A DNA stretch of 64,000 nucleotides from Paenibacillus durus ATCC 35681 (GTDB lineage: Bacteria > Bacillota > Bacilli > Paenibacillales > Paenibacillaceae): assembly GCF_000993825.1 (NCBI RefSeq), contig NZ_CP011114.1, positions 310,001 through 374,000 of the forward strand. Reading direction: 5' to 3'. The notes beneath the pieces are model-generated. The model did not search any database. It saw only the letters and a list, made by a program, of their open reading frames with translations, and was not told the origin of the DNA. Within the stretch, counting starts at the first letter, position 1. Each line of letters opens with the position of its first letter. The position numbers were made by a program, and so were the translations under genes. This document shows positions 43,705-52,325 of this stretch, in pieces.

Positions 43705-44058
43705 TTGAACCGGGAGTCTAAAAGAATTTTGCTGCATACGGCCGTATACGCAATTCTATTCTTCCTCCTGCCTTTATACTTTCGGAACCGGACGGGTACG
43801 ATGAGCGATCTGGGCGCGTTGGTAACGCTGCTGCTCATGGTTAATCCGGCGGTTATCCTGGTTCTGTCCGGAGAGCTAGGGCTTCGGCTCGGCTTCAGAC
43901 CGCTATCCGCACTGCAGCCCGCGTTTCTGTTTGCACTTTCGGTCTTCATCGTTTTTGAAGCTAGTAGCACGGCTCTTATATATACGGCTGCATATGGTCT
44001 GATCTCGCTGCTCGGGAACGCGGTCGGCGCTTTCATCAGGAAGCGTAAGATGGGATAA
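43705..44058 (+). CDS. Small integral membrane protein of unknown function
   Basis: 117 residues from TTG 43705, preceded by AGGGGGAGATCAT. An in-frame extension back to 43498 has no ribosome site and unlike composition. There are four hydrophobic segments (LLHTAVYAILFFLLPLYF, LGALVTLLLMVNPAVILVL, FLFALSVFIVF, ALIYTAAYGLISLLGNAV) and a basic C-terminal tail. It is 29 bases from the histidine kinase gene and may be cotranscribed, perhaps as an accessory membrane partner; that is speculation. Confidence 0.7.
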   Translation: MNRESKRILLHTAVYAILFFLLPLYFRNRTGTMSDLGALVTLLLMVNPAVILVLSGELGLRLGFRPLSALQPAFLFALSVFIVFEASSTALIYTAAYGLISLLGNAVGAFIRKRKMG

Positions 44059-44087
44059 AATATATTCGATTTGGGAGGGAAGTCAAG

Positions 44088-45668
44088 GTGAACAAGGACG
44101 AGAACAGCTTTAAGCTCTTAGTTTTGTCTGAAGCGGGACAGGAGCTCATCTTGAATGAAAACCCGAAGAAGCTCCTGGATAATCTGTTCGATAAGCTCTC
44201 CGCCCATTTGGATCTGGATCTTTATCTTAATTATATTTTTGACGAAGAGATTCAGCGGCTTCGATTAATGAATTATCACGGAATTACCTGGCGTGAACAA
44301 GCGCTTATTGAGTGGGTTGATCTTGGAGAAGCCGTGTGCGGAGAAGCCGCGCAGAAGCTTACGAGAATAATCGTCGAAGACATTCAAAACTCCTCGGACC
44401 CGAGGGTCGGGATTATCAAGGGCTTCGGGCTGCAGGCTTATGTAAGCCATCCTCTGATATCCTATGGAAAATTTGTGGGCACTTTGTCTTTTGGATTGCG
44501 CAAACGCCCTTCTTTTTCCGCTATTGAATTGGATATTCTGCAAAATATATGCAGTCAAGTGTCGATCGTGCTGGATCGTATCCTGTTAATTTCCGCTCTG
44601 AAAAAAAAGAATTGGGAGCTCGCCCAAAAGAATAAAGAACTCAGACACTCGGAAGAGCAATTATCTGCCATTTTTTCCGTAATCCCGAGTCCCATGCTTG
44701 TCGTTTCTCTTTACAATAACCAAATCATTGAATACAACGATCCTCTATTATCTATGCTGGGCATAAGCGGAGAAGAACTGGCCGACCGGTACTGGCCTGA
44801 ACGGCATAGCGAGAATTCATTGCTCAAACGGATAATGGAGGCTTCTTTGCAGTCTTTGTATGGGGGCCATATTGAAGTTACTTTTAAGAACGCTTTGGGG
44901 CAGCAAAAGATTTGTCTATGCCAAACCGTTACGGTTGACATCAACCAAAGTCCCTGCATGCTTACCGTCTTCAGTGATCTTACGGAGCATAAGGAGTACG
45001 AAAAGGAAATGGTGCGGCTCGATCAGCTTCATCTCATCGGAGAAATGGCGGCGGGCATCGGTCATGAGGTGAGGAATCCGTTAACTACGGTTCGAGGGTT
45101 TCTGCAGCTCATGAGCAAAAAGGAATCCGGCAAACAGTCCTATCTGGAGATCATGATTGAGGAACTGGACCGGGCCAACTCCATCATCTCCGAATTTCTC
45201 GGGCTGGCGAAAAATCAAAGAATCGACATGAAATACGATCAACTGAATGAACTGATTGTAAAAATTCTTCCATTGATTCAAGCGGACGCGACGGTTGCGG
45301 GGAAGACGGTAAACGCCGAGCTGGGGCAAATTCCGTCTATGTATATGGATGAGCGGATGATCCGCCAGCTTATATTGAATATGGTTCGCAACGGGCTGGA
45401 AGCCATGCCGCCGCAAGGACGCTTAATCATTAGAACCTTTGCTGAAGAGGATGCAATTATACTGTCCGTCGAAGACAACGGCAAAGGGATTCCTTCTGAC
45501 CAGATTGAGCATATATGGAAACCATTTTATACGACCAAGGAAAGCGGCTCCGGTCTGGGACTAGCCGTATGCTTCAACGTTGCCAACAAGCATGGCGCCA
45601 AAATCGACGTCGCCACGGGACCGAACGGAACTACCTTTTCAGTTAAGTTTAAGCGGCTGCCCGCCTGA
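44088..45668 (+). CDS. Sensor histidine kinase with GAF and PAS domains (KinA-like)
   Basis: 526 residues from GTG 44088 with GGGAGGGAAG upstream. Residues 10-165 resemble GAF; a PAS domain (LSAIFSVIPSPMLVVSLYNN) spans about 190-300. HisKA has GHEVRNPLTTVRGFLQLM with the phosphorylated His near residue 326, and HATPase_c has NMVRNGLEAMP, DNGKGIP and GSGLGLAVC. It has no membrane segment. The HEVRNPLTTVRGFLQL motif is that of Bacillus sporulation-type kinases (KinA-KinE) and their relatives, so a role in the phosphorelay is plausible. No regulator gene adjoins it. Confidence 0.88.
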   Translation: MNKDENSFKLLVLSEAGQELILNENPKKLLDNLFDKLSAHLDLDLYLNYIFDEEIQRLRLMNYHGITWREQALIEWVDLGEAVCGEAAQKLTRIIVEDIQNSSDPRVGIIKGFGLQAYVSHPLISYGKFVGTLSFGLRKRPSFSAIELDILQNICSQVSIVLDRILLISALKKKNWELAQKNKELRHSEEQLSAIFSVIPSPMLVVSLYNNQIIEYNDPLLSMLGISGEELADRYWPERHSENSLLKRIMEASLQSLYGGHIEVTFKNALGQQKICLCQTVTVDINQSPCMLTVFSDLTEHKEYEKEMVRLDQLHLIGEMAAGIGHEVRNPLTTVRGFLQLMSKKESGKQSYLEIMIEELDRANSIISEFLGLAKNQRIDMKYDQLNELIVKILPLIQADATVAGKTVNAELGQIPSMYMDERMIRQLILNMVRNGLEAMPPQGRLIIRTFAEEDAIILSVEDNGKGIPSDQIEHIWKPFYTTKESGSGLGLAVCFNVANKHGAKIDVATGPNGTTFSVKFKRLPA

Positions 45669-45798
45669 GATTCTTAAATATTGAAAGCTCTCGCCCCGGT
45701 AGACAATCGGGAGAGGTACATATAATTATCACAATTTGCTGCAGGATTCGTAAAGTTTTGATCGTCATATAAAGTAGCCCCTTTTAGCGTCATGCCTC

Positions 45799-46737
45799 TT
45801 AAGGCTGGGCTTGCCCGAAATCAGGGTCCCAGCGGTACTTGGCTTCCCGGATTTCCTGGACCCGGATATCGAGGCCGTTCCAGGACTCATCCGGGTAGGC
45901 GGAGATCAACTGATGCAGGCGGAGAAACCGGTCGCGCGGAAGCGAATGGGCGTAACGGCTGATGAATCCGGAGTAGAGCAGGGCGTAGCGCTTCATGCGG
46001 ACTGCCGCTCCGGCCACTGCGGCGAGGATCGCGGAGCCGCCCTTCATTTCAAGAATTTGGGCCTCATACCGCTGCACATAGCGCAGGGTGCGGTCCTTGA
46101 TCAAATCGCGGCGGAGTCTTGCGACTTCGCCGATGTATTCCGCGAGCAGCGGTTCAAAATCTCTTAGCAGCAGCTGCTCCATCTCAAGATCCATGTCCTT
46201 GCGCAGCCGGAAGCCGTGCAGCAGGGCGACGCGCTGCCTGGCGACGCGGTCGCCCCGGAGCAGCACGGCGATTTCGCGCAGCTTCTCATAGGCAAGCGTA
46301 TCATTCTCCCGCAGCACGGACACGGCTTCCTGCCGGTTGACCTCCAGGCCCTCTTTGACCGCGGCGATATTCCGGCCGAGCAGTTCGTCCAGGGTGCGCA
46401 GATTTTCGGCCGGACGCGCTTTCCGCTGGGCGGCGAAGAGCGCCGCCAGCAGGGCGAGCCCGCCCAACGCGCACAAGGCACGCTGCAGGGAGTCCGCGGC
46501 GAAATAGACCGCCGCCGCCGTCAGCAAGGCGACGATCAGCAGGGATACCGTCATGCGGCGTCCGGCAAGCGAAACCGCCCGCTCCTCCACGGAGACAAGG
46601 GCGGCTCTGCCGCAGTAGAGGCAGCGCTCTTCCGACAGGGCGGTGAACCGTCCGCATCGCTTGCATACACGCAATTTGCCGAAGGAATAGCGGGGGGCTT
46701 TGAAGGGACGGAGAACGACCGGTTTTTTCTTAGTCAT
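45799..46737 (-). CDS. Zinc-ribbon membrane protein next to the tubulin-like cluster
   Basis: 312 residues. The N-terminus holds a zinc ribbon (CKRCGRF...CLYCGRA, about residues 25-45), then two hydrophobic segments (about 63-80 and 83-101), and a long helical cytoplasmic C-terminus rich in Arg and Leu (MEQLLLRDFEPLLAEYIGE, DRFLRLHQLISAYP). ATG 46737 overlaps the stop of the small upstream gene by eight bases, so translation is coupled; GGAGG is ten bases away. It is divergent from the VWA/tubulin operon with back-to-back promoters. I do not recognise the family; context suggests a component or regulator of that system. Confidence 0.75.
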   Translation of the reverse strand: MTKKKPVVLRPFKAPRYSFGKLRVCKRCGRFTALSEERCLYCGRAALVSVEERAVSLAGRRMTVSLLIVALLTAAAVYFAADSLQRALCALGGLALLAALFAAQRKARPAENLRTLDELLGRNIAAVKEGLEVNRQEAVSVLRENDTLAYEKLREIAVLLRGDRVARQRVALLHGFRLRKDMDLEMEQLLLRDFEPLLAEYIGEVARLRRDLIKDRTLRYVQRYEAQILEMKGGSAILAAVAGAAVRMKRYALLYSGFISRYAHSLPRDRFLRLHQLISAYPDESWNGLDIRVQEIREAKYRWDPDFGQAQP

Positions 46738-46882
46738 GAGTTCTGTCGCCTCCATTCAGCGAGGCCAGCAGCCGCCCGTCGATCTCTTCCCGGGCAACCG
46801 GCCTGCGTCCCCGAAGGAAATAGCGGAGAATTTGGATGACGGTATAGAGAAACGTAATTCCGAGTATAACGTATGAAATCAT
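46730..46882 (-). CDS. Small membrane protein coupled to the zinc-ribbon protein
   Basis: 50 residues, too short for most gene callers. ATG at 46882 has AAAGGA eight bases upstream and a good promoter 120 bases before it. One hydrophobic segment (residues 2-22, MISYVILGITFLYTVIQILR-like) is followed by a basic RGRRP stretch and an acidic tail, so it is an N-out or N-in single-pass peptide. Its TAA overlaps the ATG of the next gene (ATGACTAA), strong evidence of translation. Function is unknown; it is likely a partner of the zinc-ribbon protein. Confidence 0.65.
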   Translation of the reverse strand: MISYVILGITFLYTVIQILRYFLRGRRPVAREEIDGRLLASLNGGDRTHD

Positions 46883-46998
46883 GGAGCTGTCCTTTCTTAG
46901 GGGAACGGTGCGCGCTCGAATAGGGTTCGAAAAAGGCTGACGGATGCCGCCCGTCCCTGCCTGCTCAGCGTTCCTTAAGTTGAAGTTTACAGGGTTTA

Positions 46999-47027
46999 AT
47001 TATATCATAATGGCATGCTATTGACAG
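46999..47027 (-). promoter_or_regulatory. Promoter of the small membrane/zinc-ribbon operon
   Basis: On the minus strand CTGTCA (47027-47022) and TATAAT (47004-46999) are separated by 17 bases. Confidence 0.55.
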
Positions 47028-47039
47028 AATTTAGCTGCC

Positions 47040-47068
47040 TTGACCCGGTCTAAGATGCCGTCTATCAA
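47040..47068 (+). promoter_or_regulatory. Promoter of the VWA/tubulin-like operon
   Basis: TTGACC (47040-47045) and TATCAA (47063-47068) are 17 bases apart, about 20 bases before GAGGAG and the start at 47089. The opposite promoter begins only 13 bases away, so the two may share regulation. Confidence 0.5.
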
Positions 47069-47088
47069 ATATAAGAGGAGTTATAATC

Positions 47089-48915
47089 ATGCTTCGTAAC
47101 GATGTCCGAAATAGAAGGTTATTGTCTTGGTTCACGCGGCGCCTTGCCGCGCTGCTGTTGGTATTCTGCTTCGCGGCGGGTCCGTTTGCGGCGTTACCGG
47201 CCTATGCTGCCCAGTCTGCTCCGCCGGGCGCGTCGTCGCAAATTGACGCCGTGCTGGTGCTCGACGTCAGCAATTCCATGAAGACGAGCGATAAGAACAA
47301 CATCGCCGGCGAGGCGATGAAGATGTTCATAGATATGCTGTCCGCGAAGGGGGACAAGGTCGGCGTCGTCGCCTACACCGACAAGGTGCAGCGCGAGAAG
47401 GCGCTCCTGACGATTAACTCGCCTTCGGATAAGCAGGATTTGAAGGATTTTATCGTCGGTCTGGATAGGGGCTCCTACACGGATATTGCCGTCGGGGTAG
47501 ATGAGGCGGTCAAGGTTCTTGAGAACGGCAGCGATCCTGCCCATGAGCCGATGATCGTGCTGTTGGCCGACGGTAACAATGACCTGAATGAAGCGACCGG
47601 CCGGACGCAGAGCGAGTCGGACCAGGAGTTGACCGCGGCGGTAGACACCGCCAAGAAGAAAGGTTATCCGATTTACACGATCGGCCTGAATGCGGACGGC
47701 AAGCTCAATAAGGCAAGTCTTGCCAAGCTGTCCGACCAGACGGGCGGCAAAGCGTTCGCGACGAATACCGCAGACGATCTGCCCGAGATTTTGAGCGAGA
47801 TTTTTGCCGATCATCTGAAGCTTAAAGTGGTGCCGGTGCAGTCGATAACGGCCAGCGGCGAGTACCAGGAGGTAACGGTGACCGTCCCGAATGCAAGCGT
47901 CCTGGAGGCCAACATTTCCATCATCTCGTCGAAGCCGGTAACGGCGAAGCTGACCGACCCGTCAGGGGCGGACGTGGCGATTCCTTCGAACAATGTGCTG
48001 CTGTCCAAGTCGTCGACGTACAGTCTGCTGAAGCTGCTGTCCCCGAAGGAAGGAGATTGGAAGCTCCAGATCAAGGGCGTTCCGAAGGATAAAATCGACA
48101 TCAATCTGATTTTCAACTACGATCTTGAGCTTAAAATGGACGCTGTGCCGTCCAAGACCTACAAGAAAGGCGATACGGTAGACATCTCCGCCCATTTATT
48201 CAACAATGGTACGCAGGTGAATGAAGCGGCACTGTACGGGAACATGAAGGCGGTGCTGCTGGCGACCGACCTGGACACCGGAAAGACGGAAGAGCTTCCG
48301 CTGGACAATTCAGGCGGCGAGTTCAAAGGGAGCTTCGAAGTTAAGGACAGCCACAATTACGAATTGAAAGTCCGGGCGGAAGAGAGCAGCTTCTACCGCG
48401 AGAGCCAAGTAGTGAAAGTGAACGCGGGCGGAGCGGCCACCCAGGCGCCTGTCACCGCAGGTACGGCCGGCAGCGAGCAGCAGGACGGCGGCAGGTCGTG
48501 GACCTTGATTCTGATTATTGCCGGAATCCTGCTGGTTCTGGCGGCTGCCGCCTTTATCTGGATGCTGCGGAAGAAAGCGAACCGCGGTTTTGTCGGCCAG
48601 CTGGTCATTGAGGTGCTGGACGGGAACACCGGCGAGAAGACGTATCCGCAGTATAAGAAGCTGACGGGCTTCCGGGGCAGATTCAATCTGCACCAGCTGC
48701 TTCAGCTTGCTCCGGAATTTAGGGAAAGCGAGAAGCTGGTCTTCACGCCGGGCAACCACGACCGGCTGCAGCTTCGCGGCGGCGACGGGATCGCCGTTGA
48801 GAAATCGGGCCGGGCCGTCGACGCCTCCCGGGGGCTGGAACTGAAGAGCGGAGACCGCATTTCGGTTCCGCTCAGCAGCGTGGACAAGACGATTATGCTG
48901 GAATATTTGGTATAG
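47089..48915 (+). CDS. Secreted/membrane VWA-domain protein, first gene of the tubulin-like cluster
   Basis: 608 residues. The signal peptide (residues 1-40) ends AYA-AQ. A von Willebrand A domain follows with a complete MIDAS (DVSNS at residues 59-63, the Thr region GSYTDIAVGV, and LLADGNND). Two beta-sandwich regions (about 250-450) lead to a Thr/Ala linker and one membrane segment (about 470-492), and about 110 cytoplasmic residues end the chain, with an FHA-like look (GNHDRLQLRGGDGIAV). It would bind a metal-dependent ligand outside while talking to the cytoplasmic tubulin-like and GTPase partners. GAGGAG is eight bases before the ATG. The next gene starts 17 bases on. Confidence 0.88.
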   Translation: MLRNDVRNRRLLSWFTRRLAALLLVFCFAAGPFAALPAYAAQSAPPGASSQIDAVLVLDVSNSMKTSDKNNIAGEAMKMFIDMLSAKGDKVGVVAYTDKVQREKALLTINSPSDKQDLKDFIVGLDRGSYTDIAVGVDEAVKVLENGSDPAHEPMIVLLADGNNDLNEATGRTQSESDQELTAAVDTAKKKGYPIYTIGLNADGKLNKASLAKLSDQTGGKAFATNTADDLPEILSEIFADHLKLKVVPVQSITASGEYQEVTVTVPNASVLEANISIISSKPVTAKLTDPSGADVAIPSNNVLLSKSSTYSLLKLLSPKEGDWKLQIKGVPKDKIDINLIFNYDLELKMDAVPSKTYKKGDTVDISAHLFNNGTQVNEAALYGNMKAVLLATDLDTGKTEELPLDNSGGEFKGSFEVKDSHNYELKVRAEESSFYRESQVVKVNAGGAATQAPVTAGTAGSEQQDGGRSWTLILIIAGILLVLAAAAFIWMLRKKANRGFVGQLVIEVLDGNTGEKTYPQYKKLTGFRGRFNLHQLLQLAPEFRESEKLVFTPGNHDRLQLRGGDGIAVEKSGRAVDASRGLELKSGDRISVPLSSVDKTIMLEYLV

Positions 48916-48931
48916 AATTAGGGGGATAAAT

Positions 48932-51900
48932 ATGAAACCGGTCGTAAGAGAACATATTCAGCAGCTTGACGTTTCGCTTGGCGGAGGTATCGTCAGCGAC
49001 AAAATCAGAGTTGACACGATCGACAATCCGATTCTGATTATCGGTCTTGGAGGAACGGGCATCGACGCCCTGCTTCGCCTGAAATACCAGATCAACCGCC
49101 GGTTTAAGCTGCCGGAGGACCCGATTTCCAAGAAGAAGCGGGATAAGCCGGACAATGTGGAGTTCCTCGCTTTCGAGACGAATGAGCAGGACCTCGGCAA
49201 GAAATACAGAGGCATCGGCCTCGACCCGCAGAACGAGTTCGTGAGACTGTCCAACGCCGAAATCGGCGGACTGCTGCAGAACCGCAGCATCCTTGACCCC
49301 TACATTACGGAATGGCTGTCGCCCGAGCTCAGCATTACGGACGGCATGAACGGCGCCGCCGGCGTACGGCAGGCGGGACGGCTGCTGCTGTTCACGAAGA
49401 TCAACCAGGTTGTGGGCGCGATCGACAAGAAGATCAAAACTTTGTCGGTCGGTACGAACAAGAAGCTGATGGTCTTCCTGCTGACGGGGTTGTCCGGCGG
49501 CACGGGCAGCGGCTCTTTTCTCGACATCGCCTACATTGTGCGGGGCATCATCGAGCGTGATTACGGCTCTGCCGGAATCGACCGCGTCAATACACTCGGG
49601 TATCTGTTCACGCCGGATGTGAACCTGTCGAACAAGAGCCTCAGCGAGCATACCCGCGAGTACATCCGAAAGAATGGCTATGCTGCGCTCAAGGAGCTGG
49701 ACTACTGGATGAACGTGGACAGCCGGGGCGAGCGTTTCCGCCAGCAGTATGGCAATATTTTGACCGTCAATTCACCGCTTCCTCCGTTCAATTTGTGCCA
49801 CCTCATTTCGGCGACGAACACGGAAGGCAAGCTGCTGGAGAACGCATACGACTACTGCATGAACGTGACGGCGGAGAACATTACGAACTTTATGGCGAGC
49901 GAGGAGAAGCAGTCGGGCGAGGAGTTCGCCATCCACGACTATATCAGCAACATCCGCACGAACATCGCGCAGATGCACAAGAGCTATCCGGCCAACTACG
50001 AATACAACATTATCGGGGCTTCGTCCGCCGTACTACCGATTGAGGAAATGACGACGTACCTTGCTTACCGTCTGTTTGACAAAATGGATAAAATGTTCCA
50101 TCAGGCGCCAGGGCAGGAGGATGTCGAAAAAATAGCCCGCAAGCTCGGCATCGATCTGGAGAGCGTAATCAAGTCGTTCGAAGCCCGTGTGCAGGAGCCG
50201 CTGCCCGGCTATGAGAACAGTGAACGGCTGAGCCATTCCAATGTTATTAAGCATCAGGTTGTCGATATGGACACCGAACTGGAGCAGAGCTTTCTATCGC
50301 GCGTAAGAGAAGAGTACATCAAGGTGAGAAAGCAGCTTCCCGGCGAAATCGTCGGACGCTTCGGCGAGGAGATGGAGCGGACGTTCCTGCATCCCGAGCA
50401 GGGGCCGTTCTATGTGTCGCGGCTGATCTATACGGAAAAAGGCTTCTGCATCCTGAAGCTGATCCAGTCCTACATTGAAGCGCTGCGCGAGAATCTGCTG
50501 CGTCTGCCGCGTGATATCGAGACGGCCCGGGAGTCGGCGGAGGACAAACTGGGCGATGCGCGGAGCGCTTTTGTCTCGAAAGAGAAGAAGAAGAACGCTT
50601 ATATCGACGCGAAAATCAACGAATATTGGCTGCATGCCGACACCGAGCGCACCGAGCGGATGATCGAGTTCTACGAGGATCTCTACGAGCTGCTGAACGA
50701 GGAGAACAGCCGGATTTACGGCGTGTTTACGGAGATTTTGAACGCGCTCAGCTCGATTTTTTCCAAGAATGGGGATATCCTCACAAGCGGCGAAGAACAG
50801 ACCGACCACAAGGGCAACAAGACGTATTACTGGAATATCGTAAGCGTGCCGGACATTGCGCAGACGATCTCGAAGATTATGGATCAAAAAGACGGCGACG
50901 ACCTGATCCGCGACTTTTCCCGGGAAATGCTGCGAAATTCCAGCCGCTGGGTCAGAGAGCAGGAGATCGACATTGTCCGCTCCATTTCCGAGTTCCTTAG
51001 CGACAAGTTCGGGGATCTGATCACCCGGTCGATGGAGGATTTTCTGACGATGAAATACGGCAGCGAGGAGCCGCTTGACAAGCTGGTGGAACGTACGGTT
51101 GCCGGGAAGCTTGACGAGGAGGCCGTGCCGGTCTTCCATCTCAGCAACAGCTCGGGCAGCCTGCACTTCCCTTCATGGGGCTTCGTATCGGTGCCTGTGA
51201 AGGCGCCGGGCATTCTGAAGGGGATTCGCAATTACCAGAACAACGCGCTCGGCAAATCGCATTTTACGGTCAAGGAGAGCGAAGTCAAGAACCGGATATT
51301 CTGGCTGAATACGCGCAACGGCGTGCCGCTGTTCGTCTATACGCCGCTGCGGGTATATGAAGAGAACTACGAGCGTACCATTCTCGACAAGGAAGGAATC
51401 GGCCGCCATCTGGTGCAGACGGACAAGAACAACTGGACGTATCTGCCGTCGCCGATTCCGGAGCAATCCTGGGGTGATACTTACAGCAACGCGCGGGTAC
51501 GCGAGTACAATGCCAGAGTGCGCGCAGACTTCGCCAAGGCGCTGGAAGCCGGAATCATTGTTGAAAAAGGCTTGGATGAGAATACGAGCAACCGCTATTC
51601 GGTCGTGTTCAGAAAGCCGTTCGATATTGAAGCGTTCCTGCGCGGCTACGACCTTCAGCTTCATGCGCCCCGGCCGAATCTGGGGGAAGTGAAGAAAGCG
51701 GCGGACGAGCTGAGAAGGCTGCGTGAGAATGGGCTGGAGCGCGAAGTCGCGAAGGATATCTTCGGAAGCATTAGCCGGGAGCTGGCCCAGGAAAATCTGA
51801 TCCGCTCGCCGCAGCTTACAACAAGAGTGCGCGAGGAGCTGGCGAAGGTTGAGGCGATCTCGGCCAAAGCGGAAGAGCTGGATGCGGTGCTGCGCCAGTA

Positions 51901-52321
51901 TCTGGACGAGGAGAAATGGCTGGACCAGTTCTTGGAGTCCCTCTACACCGATGTTATTGTGAAAAAAGGGGCGCTCTTCGTCTACGACAAAGACGAGGAA
52001 GAGGACGCTTGGGAGCCGTTCGCCAATCTGATGAAGGAACGCAGCTACGTGGAATATGCGGTCTACAGCCGTTTCCGCTCGCTGGATGAGAAGAGCCGCA
52101 GCGTACTGCTGCGGAAGACGGCTCGGCGCGCTGCGGAAATGACCGCGTCCGAGGATGTGTCCCCGCTGCTGAATAAGCTGGATAGCCTGTATGAAGCCTT
52201 CCTGGAATCGCGGGACAGCCTGGAATACGAGCGGGTGGAGCATGCTGATGGCGACGAAATGTACGCTTTCTACAAGGGTATGACCGGAAAGCTCGGCAGC
52301 ATCCGCAGAAAGCTGAAGTAA
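48932..52321 (+). CDS. Tubulin-like GTP-binding protein (Tubulin_2 type)
   Basis: 1129 residues. The N-terminal 400 or so read like the tubulin/FtsZ superfamily: IIGLGGTGIDALLRLK (residues 33-48) opens the nucleotide fold, and LLTGLSGGTGSGSFLD has the tubulin signature loop GGTGSGS at residues 189-195. Residues about 430-1100 are mostly helical with coiled-coil stretches, unlike FtsZ or TubZ. This matches the Pfam Tubulin_2 class rather than cell-division FtsZ. There is no membrane segment. Polymerisation and GTP hydrolysis are inferred from the family. AGGGGG precedes the ATG, and the next gene begins four bases after its stop. Confidence 0.88.
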   Translation: MKPVVREHIQQLDVSLGGGIVSDKIRVDTIDNPILIIGLGGTGIDALLRLKYQINRRFKLPEDPISKKKRDKPDNVEFLAFETNEQDLGKKYRGIGLDPQNEFVRLSNAEIGGLLQNRSILDPYITEWLSPELSITDGMNGAAGVRQAGRLLLFTKINQVVGAIDKKIKTLSVGTNKKLMVFLLTGLSGGTGSGSFLDIAYIVRGIIERDYGSAGIDRVNTLGYLFTPDVNLSNKSLSEHTREYIRKNGYAALKELDYWMNVDSRGERFRQQYGNILTVNSPLPPFNLCHLISATNTEGKLLENAYDYCMNVTAENITNFMASEEKQSGEEFAIHDYISNIRTNIAQMHKSYPANYEYNIIGASSAVLPIEEMTTYLAYRLFDKMDKMFHQAPGQEDVEKIARKLGIDLESVIKSFEARVQEPLPGYENSERLSHSNVIKHQVVDMDTELEQSFLSRVREEYIKVRKQLPGEIVGRFGEEMERTFLHPEQGPFYVSRLIYTEKGFCILKLIQSYIEALRENLLRLPRDIETARESAEDKLGDARSAFVSKEKKKNAYIDAKINEYWLHADTERTERMIEFYEDLYELLNEENSRIYGVFTEILNALSSIFSKNGDILTSGEEQTDHKGNKTYYWNIVSVPDIAQTISKIMDQKDGDDLIRDFSREMLRNSSRWVREQEIDIVRSISEFLSDKFGDLITRSMEDFLTMKYGSEEPLDKLVERTVAGKLDEEAVPVFHLSNSSGSLHFPSWGFVSVPVKAPGILKGIRNYQNNALGKSHFTVKESEVKNRIFWLNTRNGVPLFVYTPLRVYEENYERTILDKEGIGRHLVQTDKNNWTYLPSPIPEQSWGDTYSNARVREYNARVRADFAKALEAGIIVEKGLDENTSNRYSVVFRKPFDIEAFLRGYDLQLHAPRPNLGEVKKAADELRRLRENGLEREVAKDIFGSISRELAQENLIRSPQLTTRVREELAKVEAISAKAEELDAVLRQYLDEEKWLDQFLESLYTDVIVKKGALFVYDKDEEEDAWEPFANLMKERSYVEYAVYSRFRSLDEKSRSVLLRKTARRAAEMTASEDVSPLLNKLDSLYEAFLESRDSLEYERVEHADGDEMYAFYKGMTGKLGSIRRKLK

Positions 52322-52325
52322 GCCT

